NCBI GenBank assembly: GCA_947683425.1
Contig: CANTUQ010000101.1
Span: forward strand, 28,667,001 to 28,731,000
Direction of reading: 5' to 3'
From: Excoecaria cochinchinensis
Lineage: Eukaryota > Streptophyta > Magnoliopsida > Malpighiales > Euphorbiaceae
DNA: 64,000 bases
Positions within the stretch are counted from its first letter, which is position 1. Every line of letters begins with the position of its first letter. Both the position numbers and the translations under genes were made by a program. This document shows, piece by piece, positions 1 to 11,047 of this stretch. The notes under the pieces are model-generated. The model worked only from the letters and a program-made list of their open reading frames with translations. It was not told where the DNA came from and did no database searches.

Positions 1-10
1 TAAAAATTGC

Positions 11-182
11 TTTCTAACAAATCATAATATATTCCCCAAGAAAAAATTTAGGAAAAGAGTGAAAGAAAACTTACTGAATGTTCTATGAGTTTCCTGATTA
101 TGAAATTCTCTAGATGTCATAGAAAATTCCAAACATAAAATTAATGTAATTGTGAAAGTCAAGTTGAAATAAAATAAAATAA
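11..182 (+). repeat. Flanking direct repeat, copy 1
   Basis: This 172-bp block recurs at 12031-12202 in the same orientation, at a constant offset of 12,020 bp, with six mismatches by eye. The two copies bracket the Tat retrotransposon asymmetrically: 1450 bp lie between copy 1 and the 5' LTR, and 232 bp lie between the 3' LTR and copy 2. Copy 1 may continue left of the window. It has no coding potential that I can see. Confidence 0.85.
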
Positions 183-1632
183 ACTAAAAATATTATTTCC
201 ACATATATTAAAAATTTTAGTTAATATATTAATTTTATATAACTTTTCGAATATATTTTTATTTTAATTAATGAAAAATTGATATACCAGGAAATAATAA
301 GAAATACTAAATATGTACATATTGAACAATTAATAAATTAACTAAAATGACTTTAAAAAAATTAAAATAAAATTGAAATATTTTAAAGTAAATGAAAATT
401 AAAAGTATATAAATAATTAAATATGAAAATAATGAAATAAAAAATTATAATAAAAATAAAAATAAAAGTGAAATTAATAAAATATAGGAGTATTTATATA
501 TCGGTTTCGGTTCGGTTAACCGATTTATAAGTTAAAAATTAAAAATCAGTCTTTTAGTATCGGTTTTTGTAAAATACTAACAGTTAACTATAAAAATCGG
601 TCTGGTTAACCTATTTTTCAGATCGATTTTGGTTCAGTTTTTCGGCTAACCAAATTCAACGGTTTTTTTGCTCACCCTAATGGCAATATAAAAAAAAATC
701 TGAAAATTCCGAAAAATTGAAGTCAAATGTGGAAAAGTTTACACTTTAATTAATTGAAAGCCAAGAGAATCGTCTAATTCCAATACTCCCAAAAGAAATA
801 GGTTTTAAAAAAAAAAAAATCACAATTCATGATTTTGTTATGGTTTCACTTCTCATTTCAAAAACTAATTTCTAATTATCCAAATAAGTCCAATTTTGAC
901 CTCGAGAAGTAACCGTTATTGTTTTGCATTTTCACGAAACTACTACTTCAATTTTCAACCTTATTTGTATTTCCACGATCTGCTATCTTAATTCATCAAA
1001 TAAAATAATTTAAACCTATTAGCTATGTAAATAGTGAGCCTTAATTATGGTTATAATATTAAAAAAAATAGCTGACTAATTACTCATTAATTAATGAATT
1101 CCCACTATTTATTAGTTATTACCCGTAAAACAAGTCCTGTTCTTTTAGACCTAAGATGACGACAAAATTATGGTTCCTCAGCTTGACTACAGAATTTGAT
1201 TATTTCTTACTGTAATTATATATATTTTCAGTGATTTTTATCGATTCAGAAAAATCGTTCAAAAAATTCAGGTAGATAAAAAATTATCCTAATATAAATA
1301 TATACATAGAATTTTTTTTTTTTTTCGAGGAATGCTTATCCAAATTACGTGTAGTTCTACAACTGTTTTCACTGAATTCCTGTTTATTATTTAGTGTATA
1401 GATTTATTTATAAATTATGCTAATTGTATATATATTATCATATAATTAATAAGTCATATTTTATAAGCATAAAGTAAAGCTGATTTCAAAATCTACATTT
1501 TTAACATGAAAATAAATTTTTGATGATCCACAAATGAAGATAGTATAAATAAAGAAATCATTTTTTTTCTTTTAGTTCTTTTTTTTTTCCATAATTCTCC
1601 CATTTTCACGCAAGTATAATATTGCTCATACC
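183..1632. other. AT-rich intergenic flank
   Basis: No gene seen. From about 500 to 680 there are degenerate CGGTT/AACCG motifs ending in GCTCACCCTAA. This resembles one end of the hAT-like MITEs found at 53-56.5 kb. The rest is AT-rich with homopolymer runs. Confidence 0.5.
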
Positions 1633-2097
1633 TGATAACACAGCAAATATCATTTGCCTTAAGGCCCATTCAGTCGGCCCACTTAACTGGCAGGGCCCAA
1701 AGCCCATCAGCAAAAGGTATCAGACACGAGCTCCTAGGCGAAGCACATGCCCGATCGGCTGATGTGACCGCCAGTCCTGTCAGCCGCCTGACACAAGGCA
1801 GCACCCATGCCTATCACCTGCTCCATGTCATGTCGCCGGATACCTACTCTGACAGCCAGTAATCACTCCCCAGGCACTCAAGTGCCCCTCAACCATCTCA
1901 TATAAATAGTCCAGCCAACGATGGCACCAGGTATTGAATTCACAACATTATCTCTCTAAAGCACATCTTCTCTAAGCTACTAACTTAAGCTTCGGAGTGC
2001 TCACGCCTGGTCCGACCGGGCTCCTCTTATTGCAGGTTTCTCTCATCCGATCGGATCGTCCTCTCTCCTACAGATAAAGACATATTTGGATTTATCA
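1633..2097 (+). repeat. 5' LTR of Tat element
   Basis: 465 bp, TG...CA termini, identical by eye to 11334-11798. It contains TATAAATAG at 1901-1909. Several CCGATCGG-type palindromic motifs (for example around 1750 and 2048) recur throughout this element, including in its coding part. Confidence 0.95.
1901..1909 (+). promoter_or_regulatory. TATA box in 5' LTR
   Basis: TATAAATAG. This is the probable promoter of the genomic and gag-pol transcript, with the start expected about 30 nt downstream. The same box is at 11602-11610 in the 3' LTR. Confidence 0.65.
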
Positions 2098-2116
2098 TTT
2101 GGTGCTTTCGTTGAGA
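2098..2116 (+). other. Primer-binding-site region of Tat element
   Basis: TTTGGTGCTTTCGTTGAGA follows the 5' LTR directly. The TGG is the expected complement of a tRNA CCA end. It is not the common initiator-Met site (compare the copia element at 19912). The same 19 bases follow the first LTR of the TRIM at 50236. Confidence 0.7.
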
Positions 2117-2117
2117 G

Positions 2118-5100
2118 ATGGCGAACTCAAGATCCAATGAGAATACGGCCCCCATGGACCTCGACCATGACGACAACACCCGTGCCATTTCAGGCACCTC
2201 GAGAAGGAGGGAGGCGCCCACTAGGCCCCCCATGAGGACAAACCTCCTTCCCGAATTCGACAATGCCACTACAAGGCAACCAGAGGACACCCCTCTCACG
2301 GTGAGGGACATGCGTGCCATCCTCAGTGATTTTACTAAAAGCATCGTCCAGACTCTGAAAAAGGGTAAGATGCCCGATGTTTCTGAAAGAGCCCAAGAGG
2401 ATTTCCTCGCCGGCGAAGACTTCAGAAGAAATAGGAACAAGGGAGTAATTATCAATGAATCCCGAGTTCAGGGAGTCAGGAAAAATGCAACCAGAACCCC
2501 AGGCAAGAGCGACAAGGGGAAGCAGATAGTGTCTACAAGTAGGGCCTCTCCCTACAGCAACAGGTCTGCTACTGTGTCTACGAGGGATGATGTGTCCCAC
2601 ATGTGCACTCCAAGTCGCGGCCAAACGAGAAGGCACAAGGGCGGGGAATCTACCGCCACGACCCTAAGCAAACAGAATCAGCCGAACAAGCAGGACCAGT
2701 GGTTTATGCAGAAGCTGAAGCAGTTTGGTCTCCTCGCGCCCAAAAGAGGCACGTTCGAAGGAAATACTTGTGGGAACACTGCCTCTCCCTTCTGCAGAGA
2801 GATCACCGATGCTGAGCTCCCCCCCAGGTGGCGAGATGTGGTCATGGAAAGGTACACAGGCAAAACAGATCCTGCCACGCACTTGGCAGAGTACTTGACC
2901 AAGGTACAGGTCTATACTTATGACGAAAGAATAGCCTGTAGGGTTTTTCCCACCACTCTGGGAGGGGATGCATTGACGTGGTTCCATGAGCTGCCCATGG
3001 GATCCGTTACGTCATTCAGACAGTTAAAAGAGCTGTTCACCATGAGGTTCATTGTGCAAACACGCGCGCCTAAAACGGTGAACGACCTGTGCAATCTTTA
3101 CCAAAGAACCGATGAAAGTCTTCGAGACTACATCGACAGGTTTCAGGCCACCATGTCTGAAGTGAGAAACGTCAGTGTGGAGATGGCGACTATCGCCTTA
3201 CAGGGCGGCACCACTGACCGACCACTTTTCGAGTCGCTCACAACAAGACCCCCATCCAGCTTCGCTGAGCTAATGGAGAGGGCTAGGCAACACATCCAGT
3301 TGGATGATGCTCTCAGGTCCAAAAGCAGAGGCAGGACCAGCGTCCTGGACCGCCTACAATATCCGGACAATCGCTCTACTCAAAGAGCCTCCGCTTCCGA
3401 TCGGACAGCCAAAGGCCAAGATGGAGCTCAAAGTTCCAGAAATTCAGGCCAGGCCAGAGGATCAGGAAGAGACCGGAATCCGCGTCCAGACGACCAGGCA
3501 GAGAGGACATACACTCCTCTCAATGCTACCCCGACCGCGGTGCTAATGTGGATTAAAGAGAAGCACCGCAGAGTCAACTGGCCCAGAGACCTCTCCGGAA
3601 GAAGTCGGGATGCGAGGGACCCGAGCAAATACTGCGAATTCCACAGAGACGTCGGTCATTTAACCGACGAGTGCACTTCGCTAAAAAAAGAAATTGAAAG
3701 GCTGATACGCCGTGGGGCCCTCAGGAGATTCGTAGGCCCGGCCAGAGGGGATGAACCCTGCAGACAGCCGAAGCCTAGAAGGGACGATCCTGACTCAGAC
3801 GACGATGAGCGCAGGAACCCCAGAAATGCTGATCCGGGTAGACCTTATGCGGGGGTAATAAATGTGATCACCGGAGGGTCATCATACGGAGAGAATCTCC
3901 CCAAGAAAGGGAGAGGAAAAGGCGTTTACCTCTCCCGACAGGCAGAGCAGCCTGCCTCAGTCACCATTTCCAGCGAAGACGCACGAGATGTCCTGTTTCC
4001 ACATGAGGACGCTCTCGTTGTAAGAGCTCGGATAAACAATTTCAATGTAAAAAGAATCTTGGTGGACAATGGCAGTGCTGTCAACGTCCTAACTCTCCAG
4101 GCCTACCGAGCCATGGGACTTCCGATCGGAGAGCTGAAACCGAACGCCACTCCTCTGATCGGCCTGGGCAATGCTACTATCCCCGTGGCGGGCTCTGTAG
4201 AGCTTTTTGTCGAGCTCGGCCAAGAAGCAATAGCTCATGCTTGTAAGGTAATTTTCATGGTTGTCGACATGACATTTGCCTACAATGCCATTTTTGGCAG
4301 ACCACTGCTTTTCCAGACCGGAGCTGTAACCTCCATCCGATACATGGTGATGAAGATTCCGACCACAGGAGGCGTCGCCATCTTGAGAGGTGACCAGAAA
4401 GCATCCAGGGAGGCTTATATCACCATGATAAAGCAGCAGCGAGAAGCGATGGTCGTAGAGCCGGGCCTGGAACAGCAGGAGCAAGTGGAAAGGCCCAGGA
4501 TGGACCCAGCAGAGGCCACAAAGGCCAGGTCGTTAGATAAAGGCAAAAATGTTCAGGTGGGGACAAGCATGGATAAGGAAACCGAAGAGGCCATTATGCA
4601 TGTCTTGACCATCAATCGAGCGACCTTTGCCTGGAGGCCAGAAGATATTTCTGGGGTAGACCCCAAAATAATCACCCACAAGTTGAATGTGGACCCGAGC
4701 TTCCCTCCGATCCGCCAAAAGCTACGAAGGCACGCACCCGATCGGAGGAAGTTCATTTCTGAAGAGGTGGATAAGCTACTCAAGACCGGAACCATCCGAG
4801 AGGTAGAATATCCAGAGTGGCTGGCTAACGTGGTGTTAGTCAAAAAGAAGTCTGGCAAGCTGAGGATGTGTGTGGACTTCACCGATCTCAACAAGGCATG
4901 TCCCAAAGACAGCTACCCCTTGCCCAGCATAGACCAGTTGGTAGACGCCACGGCATGCCATGCCATTTATTCTCTGCTAGACGCATATGCTGGCTACCAC
5001 CAAATCCTGATGTGGCTCTTGGATCAGGAAAAAACCAGCTTTATCACAGACGACGGGACGTTCTGCTACAGGATGATGCCGTTCGGACTGAAAAATGCCG

Positions 5101-7724
5101 GAGCCACATATCAGCGCCTGATGAACAAGATTTTTAAAGACCAGATCGGGCAGAATGTCGAAGTATATGTTGACGACATGATCGTCAAGAGCCGAAGCGC
5201 CGAGGAACATCCAGCCGATTTGGCAAAAGTTTTTGACACCCTAAATAAATTCCAGATGAAGCTCAACCCCGAGAAGTGCGTCTTCGGGGTACCATCAGGA
5301 AAATTCTTAGGATTCCTAGTCTCTCAACGAGGGATTGAGGCAAATCCAGAAAAAATAAAGGCCATCCTCGAGATGCAACCTCCCAGGAGCATAAAAGACG
5401 TCCAGAAGCTGAATGGAAGAATAACAGCCTTGGGACGATTCATTTCCTCTTCAGCCAAGCGCTGCACGCCTTTTTTCAAGAAGTTAAGGAAGAGCGAAAC
5501 TTTTGTCTGGGGGGAAGACTGCCAGCAGGCCTTCGAAGAGCTGAAGGCATTCCTCACCAACCCGCCGCTGCTCAGTCGACCGGTACCAGGTGAAAATTTA
5601 TACCTGTATTTAGCCACCTCTAAGGAAGCTGTTGCAGGTGCTTTGGTCCGAGAAGAAGATACCCAACAGCTGCCCGTGTACTACGTAAGTGAAGTACTCA
5701 GAGGTGCCGATCTGAGAAAGGGACCGGTTGAGCAGCTACTTATTGCCCTCATGATGTGTGCAAGGAAGTTGAGACCTTACTTCGAGGCACATACAATCAT
5801 CGTCCGATCGGGTCACCCTCTAAGAAAGATACTCCAGACGCCCGATCTGGAAGGCAAAATGGTGGGATGGGCGATTAAGCTACAGTCCTGGGATGTCAGA
5901 TACGAGCCCAGAAAGGCTATAAAAGCCCAAGCTTTGGCAGATTTCATTGCCGAATTTGCGGGTGAGGAACCACCGAGTCAGCCCAAGCCACAAAACTGGG
6001 AAATGACAGTGGACGGCGCGGCAAACGACACTCGAGGAGGCGTCGGCATAGTAATAAAAGGCCCTTTGGGCATCACAATAAGGTACGCCATAAAGCTTAA
6101 TTTTAAAGCTTCTAATAATGTGGCAGAGTACGAGGCGCTCCTTCAAGGGCTGAGACTGCTCCATGCAATCCGACCGGAGTCAGTAGCCATCAGGAGCGAC
6201 TCCCAGCTGGTCACCAGTCAAGTTCTGGGAACTTTCGAAGCACGTGAGGCCACGATGATCCAGTACCTGGCCAAAGTCAAGACTGCCCTCGCAAAACTGG
6301 AAGAGGCTGGATCGGAATGGGTGCTACATAAAGTCCCGAGAGACCAAACTGCAGAGGCCGATCGGATAGCTAAGATGTCTGCTTCCGCACAAAGCGTCAT
6401 AGAAGAAAACATTGCCGTTGTAGACCAGACTTCCTCCTCCCTAGACGAGCCGGAGATGATGGAGATCGACCAAGAGAATGAAACCTGGATGAGCCCAATT
6501 AGGCAGTTCCTCCAGACAGGACGACTGCCCGAGGACAAGGACGAAGCTCGAAAGGTATCTCGAAAATCTCTCAATTACTCCATCATTAACGGTGAATTGT
6601 ACAAAAAAGCTTTCAGTCACCCTTGGCTAAAGTGCGTGTCGGAGGAAGAAGGGGACTACATCCTCAGAGAGCTCCACGAGGGCATATGCGGTGCGCATGA
6701 GGCAAGCAGAGCCATGGCGAGAAAAGCCCTTCAGACGGGATATTACTGGCCTAGCATGCTCAAGGATGCCCAGGAGAAAGTAAGGATATGCCCGCAATGC
6801 CAAATTCATGGCAGGATCATAAGGCAGCATGGAGCAGACCAACAGCCGATCGGAATTGCATGGCCATTCGACCAATGGGGGATGGACATCTTGGGACCTT
6901 TTCCCCAAGGCAAAAAGCAGATGAAGTTCCTCATAGTGGCTGTAGACCACTTCTCCAAGTGGATTGAGGCTGAGCCGGTGGCCACCATCACAGCCGAGAG
7001 AGTCAAGAGCTTTACATGGAAGAACATCATCTGCAGGTATGGCTTACCCAATGTTTTTATTGCAGATAATGGCAAGCAGTTCGACAGCTCCATCTTCAGG
7101 AACTTTTGCCAAGGCTTGAACATCAAGCTGAAGTTCACATCTGTCGCTCATCCCCAAAGCAATGGAATGACTGAGGTCTCCAATCGGACCATCTTGGAGG
7201 GATTGAAGAAGCGACTGGGTCAAGCCAAAGGCAACTGGACTGAAGAACTGCAGAGTGTCCTGTGGACATATAGAACGTCCCCCAGGACAGGCACTCATCA
7301 GACGCCATTTTCTCTTGTTTACGGCTCCGAAGCAATGATTCCTGTGGAGGTCGGCCTCCCCTCTTACCGATCGGCTCTCTACTCCGAGCGGATGAACACT
7401 CAAGAGAGATTCCAAGACTTAGATCTCATCGAAGAAAAGAGGGAGGACGCCTACGCCAGGATCGCTGCCTATAAACAAAGAGTGGCCAGATACCACAATG
7501 CTAAAGTAAGGTCTAGAACCTTCAATGTTGGCGATCTGGTACTCAGAAAGGCAGAACTAGGCTCGGGAAACGCCGGAGTGGGAAAGCTAATGCCGAATTG
7601 GGAAGGGCCATATGAGGTATCTAAAGTCCTAAGCCCGAGCACTTATAGGCTCCGAACTATTGAAGGGCGAGAAGTCCCCAGAAGCTGGAATGTTGAAGTA
7701 CTCAAGAAGTACCATGTCTTATAA
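2118..7724 (+). CDS. Tat-type gag-pol polyprotein
   Basis: A single 1868-residue frame starting 20 nt after the LTR. Approximate order: gag capsid-like region at 240-345; a CX2H-X4-H-X4-C knuckle (CEFHRDVGHLTDEC) near 505; aspartic protease with DNGSA rather than the usual D-T/S-G near 648; reverse transcriptase about 890-1070 with YVDDM near 1017; Ty3-type RNase H about 1130-1265; a second, archaeal-type RNase H starting at TVDGAAN near 1297; and integrase with an HHCC finger (CPQCQ near 1558) and D, D and E in MDILGPF, ADNGKQF and the following TEVSNRT. No stops or frameshifts interrupt it, so the protein could be functional. One oddity is that the RT stretch after GYHQI reads LMWLLDQEKT, where related elements usually have proline or charged residues. 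Confidence 0.93.
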   Translation: MANSRSNENTAPMDLDHDDNTRAISGTSRRREAPTRPPMRTNLLPEFDNATTRQPEDTPLTVRDMRAILSDFTKSIVQTLKKGKMPDVSERAQEDFLAGEDFRRNRNKGVIINESRVQGVRKNATRTPGKSDKGKQIVSTSRASPYSNRSATVSTRDDVSHMCTPSRGQTRRHKGGESTATTLSKQNQPNKQDQWFMQKLKQFGLLAPKRGTFEGNTCGNTASPFCREITDAELPPRWRDVVMERYTGKTDPATHLAEYLTKVQVYTYDERIACRVFPTTLGGDALTWFHELPMGSVTSFRQLKELFTMRFIVQTRAPKTVNDLCNLYQRTDESLRDYIDRFQATMSEVRNVSVEMATIALQGGTTDRPLFESLTTRPPSSFAELMERARQHIQLDDALRSKSRGRTSVLDRLQYPDNRSTQRASASDRTAKGQDGAQSSRNSGQARGSGRDRNPRPDDQAERTYTPLNATPTAVLMWIKEKHRRVNWPRDLSGRSRDARDPSKYCEFHRDVGHLTDECTSLKKEIERLIRRGALRRFVGPARGDEPCRQPKPRRDDPDSDDDERRNPRNADPGRPYAGVINVITGGSSYGENLPKKGRGKGVYLSRQAEQPASVTISSEDARDVLFPHEDALVVRARINNFNVKRILVDNGSAVNVLTLQAYRAMGLPIGELKPNATPLIGLGNATIPVAGSVELFVELGQEAIAHACKVIFMVVDMTFAYNAIFGRPLLFQTGAVTSIRYMVMKIPTTGGVAILRGDQKASREAYITMIKQQREAMVVEPGLEQQEQVERPRMDPAEATKARSLDKGKNVQVGTSMDKETEEAIMHVLTINRATFAWRPEDISGVDPKIITHKLNVDPSFPPIRQKLRRHAPDRRKFISEEVDKLLKTGTIREVEYPEWLANVVLVKKKSGKLRMCVDFTDLNKACPKDSYPLPSIDQLVDATACHAIYSLLDAYAGYHQILMWLLDQEKTSFITDDGTFCYRMMPFGLKNAGATYQRLMNKIFKDQIGQNVEVYVDDMIVKSRSAEEHPADLAKVFDTLNKFQMKLNPEKCVFGVPSGKFLGFLVSQRGIEANPEKIKAILEMQPPRSIKDVQKLNGRITALGRFISSSAKRCTPFFKKLRKSETFVWGEDCQQAFEELKAFLTNPPLLSRPVPGENLYLYLATSKEAVAGALVREEDTQQLPVYYVSEVLRGADLRKGPVEQLLIALMMCARKLRPYFEAHTIIVRSGHPLRKILQTPDLEGKMVGWAIKLQSWDVRYEPRKAIKAQALADFIAEFAGEEPPSQPKPQNWEMTVDGAANDTRGGVGIVIKGPLGITIRYAIKLNFKASNNVAEYEALLQGLRLLHAIRPESVAIRSDSQLVTSQVLGTFEAREATMIQYLAKVKTALAKLEEAGSEWVLHKVPRDQTAEADRIAKMSASAQSVIEENIAVVDQTSSSLDEPEMMEIDQENETWMSPIRQFLQTGRLPEDKDEARKVSRKSLNYSIINGELYKKAFSHPWLKCVSEEEGDYILRELHEGICGAHEASRAMARKALQTGYYWPSMLKDAQEKVRICPQCQIHGRIIRQHGADQQPIGIAWPFDQWGMDILGPFPQGKKQMKFLIVAVDHFSKWIEAEPVATITAERVKSFTWKNIICRYGLPNVFIADNGKQFDSSIFRNFCQGLNIKLKFTSVAHPQSNGMTEVSNRTILEGLKKRLGQAKGNWTEELQSVLWTYRTSPRTGTHQTPFSLVYGSEAMIPVEVGLPSYRSALYSERMNTQERFQDLDLIEEKREDAYARIAAYKQRVARYHNAKVRSRTFNVGDLVLRKAELGSGNAGVGKLMPNWEGPYEVSKVLSPSTYRLRTIEGREVPRSWNVEVLKKYHVL

Positions 7725-7910
7725 TGTATCAGAACCTGGCAATTGCCTGATTAATAAAAAGGTTCATTCTTTCATATTCGTTCAATTAATGCATAATTTA
7801 GCGTTCTACGATTAGGCTTGATGCCCGTCTCAAGCTACAAAAGCGAATCTAAATGGAGGATCTTACCTCCCCGAGTATTATCCCTATTATAGAGGATCTA
7901 ACCTCTCTCG

Positions 7911-8076
7911 CTCGGTTATGCAATTGTTATGCAATATTACGAGTATTCTCGGCCATGCAATTCTCATGCAGCTCTACGAGTATCACTCAACTCGATTTCG
8001 CAATAACTATGCGACCCTACGAGTATCATATAGCTCAGTTATGCAACACTTATGCAGCTTTATGAGTATCACTTAG
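7911..8076 (+). repeat. Four tandem ~43-bp repeats 3' of pol
   Basis: Diverged units begin at 7911, 7948, 7991 and 8034, with lengths of about 37, 43, 43 and 43 bp. Each starts CTCGG/CTCGA/CTCAG, has two ATGCAA/ATGCAG motifs, and ends with CGAGTAT or TGAGTAT. They lie in the non-coding gap between the end of gag-pol (7724) and the stop of the antisense gene (8291). Short tandem arrays are common at this place in Tat and Ogre elements. Confidence 0.8.
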
Positions 8077-8290
8077 CTTCGACGCTATTCGAATTCAGGA
8101 AGTACTTGTGAAATTTAATGCAAATTTTAATTACGAGTTTTAATTAGCTCGATCATATTGCAAATTTTAGTACAAACTTATGTATACATTGATTTGCAGA
8201 AAAATGCAATTTCATTAATAAAAAATGTCTACACTTTACAGTTCGTAAGAGAAAAAAGGAGAAAAAGCAAAGCTAATCTAAGCTCCTATG

Positions 8291-10800
8291 CTAACTATCT
8301 ATATTTACGATTTCCACCCCGCCAGGTGGATCAGCAACTTGCTCGGCGTCCGGATCAGCAGCGGCTTGAGAAGGGTCGGCAGTAGGCGGTACAGATACTG
8401 CCCCCCCTTCAGAGACAGGCCCAGTGGAAGAAGGCGCCACTGGCTCAGCTTCGGGTGCAGGAGGAGCCTCCGTTTCGGCTTCAGGGGTTGAAGACGCCAT
8501 AGGCCCCGCTTCAGATGGATCCTCTTGAATAGTCGGCAGAACTGAGGGACCTTCTCCAGAAGTTCTCTCGATGACTTCCCCCTCGGGAGCGCCTTCGTCG
8601 TCGTCACTGATTGGAGGAGCAGGCAATGAGGCCGGGTCATCCATCCATGACAGATCCGCCCCAGGGAAGCGCTGCCCAGCTTCATGAACTAGCCGAGACA
8701 ACAGCCCCACCTGGGTGTCTGCCAACTCATCGATCAGGCGCTCCTTTTGGTTAGCAAGCTCTATCTCAAGAATCTTCGTATAGGAAGCCTCGTTCTCTGC
8801 TGCCGTCGCCTTCAAGGACTCCACCTCTGTTTTCAACCTGGCGTTCTCAGCAACCAACTCTCTGCATTCGGCATCCAGTCGGCTTGCATCTGCCTCGAAT
8901 CGCCTCAATTGTCCACAATCTGCGGATAGCCGGGCAACTTCGCCCTTCAGCCTGTCGGCCTCGCCCTGCCGAGCTTTCAGCTCCTGAGCACTCTGGTGAG
9001 CCTCCTTCCTCAAAGCTACTGTCTCCGACTGAGAAGCAGCATACCGCTCCTCTAGTTTGGCAACCTCGGCTCGAAGGACGGAAGCTTCCTTTTTAGCTGC
9101 TTCACAACGTGTATTCGCCTCCGCCTTGGCCACGGCGCCTGACTCGGCCCTCCCTCTCCACAGATGGGCCATCATATGCAGCCGCTGTGTCCTCCTGGCA
9201 GCCTACACCGAATAAAGACGAAAAGGCTTAGACGCAAAGGTGTAAAAAAGCACCAAAAACAGGCAGTAAAACACTTACATCTATCAGCTGCTGGCCGATG
9301 GCTTGGGTTTCCCTGTTGAGCTGACTAGCGTCGCCAGCATCCCGATGATCGTCCTCCCGGAGAAGACCCCGGCAAATGTAATTGGCCACATGGCCGACCG
9401 ACCAGTCCTCGCCAAAGTTCTCTATCAGGACTTCCTTCATCGGGACGACACGCCGATCGGATGAACGCCTTGGAGACTCGCCGTGCTGCACAGCTTTGCC
9501 TCTGGCCGCAAGCCGTGCATCCGATTCGGCGATTAGCTCAGCGGCCCTCTTTTTGGCCGCCTCCTCTGCCTTCTTCTTGGCAGCCTCTTCCGCCTCTCGG
9601 ATAGTTGGACCGATCGGCTGATCATCTTCGTCCGACTCGTCCCGGAGTGTGTGGCGACGGCGGCGTAACGGCCGAGCAAGGGCCTCTCCCCGAAGAACAG
9701 TCGTTGGAACGGCAACAGTGGAAGCAGGCGCAGTAATAGCAGCTGGGGGCGCCGACGAGATTGGTACAGCAGCGATGGCCGGAGTAGTCGTAGAAGCACC
9801 GACCGCCCCCTTGGAGGCTTGAAGCTCGGAAGACGGGACCAACTTCCTCCTTTTCCTCTGCTCCTGGGCCTTCTTCTCTGCCTCACGTTTTTGGCGAATC
9901 CGATCGCCAAGTTGCCTGGAGGCCTCACTCCCACCAGCCATCTCAGCTGCACAACAAAAAATAATAAGCCAGATAAGTTTTTTCGTACACAAATTACCTT
10001 CACAAAGCATAAATAAAATGCAATGCATTATGATGCATAATGGCAATGTTTTCTTCACGGCCCTAATGCTCACGTTCTACATCCTCAGCGCCTTCAGAAC
10101 TGGAAGACCCGAACAGGGTAGTTAAGAGCAAGCTGGACTCGAAGGGTTTCCCATTTCTGGCGACGGCGGTCATTAACGTTTTAATGTCCTGCTCGTACGA
10201 AGGCTGACCGACGGCTAGGTCATTCAGAGCCTTGACCCTGACCGATCGGGTGAGGCGCACCCCAAATCCACCTTTCCTCCCCATCAGGAAATACAGTTCT
10301 TTGTACCCTTTCATAGAGGTGGGGACGATCATCAATTTCCTCTTTGGGCGACTTGTAAAGAAATACTTCGTTCCGTCGCTCCGGCACGAGATGTAGAAGA
10401 AGTGAGTGAACAGCTCCAGAGTTGGCGCTACCGATTCGGTTATGCAAAGAATTCTGAAGCACGCCACCGATCTCCAACCGTTCGGATGTAGTTGGTTAGG
10501 GGCGAGATCATACCCCCTCAACACCGCCATCTCGAAGGCGCCCAAGGGGATCCTAAGGCCCGCATCCAGGCTACGAAGATGGCAAATGAACCATTCCCCA
10601 TTGTCTTGACCAAAGGGTCCCTCCGTCACCGCCATTGATTCTGGGCAGGCTAATACCGCTATGTCTCCAGAAAGGCCATACTTGGAAGGAATTTCAGCTA
10701 CTTCCCCGGCAGTTAGTCGAGAATGCAAATCGACGGCTGGTTTATTCTCATACCACTCCAAAAAAGTTGTGTCCAATGCTGCAGCACTGCTTGAGGCCAT
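8291..10800 (-). CDS. Antisense gene of the Tat element, three exons
   Basis: Exons are complement(10074..10800), complement(9279..9946) and complement(8291..9202), with lengths 727, 668 and 912 nt. They join in frame into a 768-residue protein. The junctions are C|GTGAGC with TGCAG|C, and GAT|GTAAGT with TGTAG|GCT. Residues about 20-240 resemble the plant 'putative gypsy type transposon' family (Transposase_28): G-x-R-x-P followed by a conserved PNGWR segment. The middle has a basic RKRRK stretch near 273 that could be a nuclear localisation signal, followed by Ala/Lys-rich helices. Exon 3 holds a long heptad-like coiled coil (about 480-620) and an acidic, proline-rich tail. The start chosen is the ATG at 10800 (MASSS). 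It runs convergently with gag-pol. Function is unknown; it is a known companion of Tat-lineage elements. Confidence 0.8.
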
Positions 10801-11038
10801 CTTCAACAAAAGAATGAAAGGAAGGCGCAACTCTCTTTTCTAAATGAAATGGGTGTGAGAAGGAAAAGGAAAATCGCAAAGAAAGCAAAAAGAAAAGTTA
10901 CTTACTTGATGAAAAAGACTTGAAGGATTTCGAAGAAGAGGTAAAGAATAGTTGCAGAAATCTGGGAATCAAAGGAAGATTTTGGCAGAGCTTCGCTAGG
11001 GATTTCAAAAGTAAAGAAGGAATGATTCACAAAGTCCT

Positions 11039-11047
11039 CTATTTATA
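11039..11047 (-). promoter_or_regulatory. TATA box for antisense gene
   Basis: TATAAATAG on the minus strand, about 240 nt upstream of the antisense ATG at 10800. Between them is a candidate 5'UTR intron: donor GTAAGTAAC near 10901 and acceptor CATTTAG near 10841. This implies that the antisense gene has its own promoter just inside the 3' LTR. Confidence 0.5.

Noticed and set aside
2027..7415. Many minus-strand and shifted ORFs of 60-150 codons across the Tat gag-pol
   Set aside because: They overlap a much longer frame with clear gag, RT and integrase motifs and show no domains of their own.
7911..8076. CRISPR-like array
   Set aside because: The units are contiguous and diverged without unique spacers, and lie inside a plant retrotransposon.
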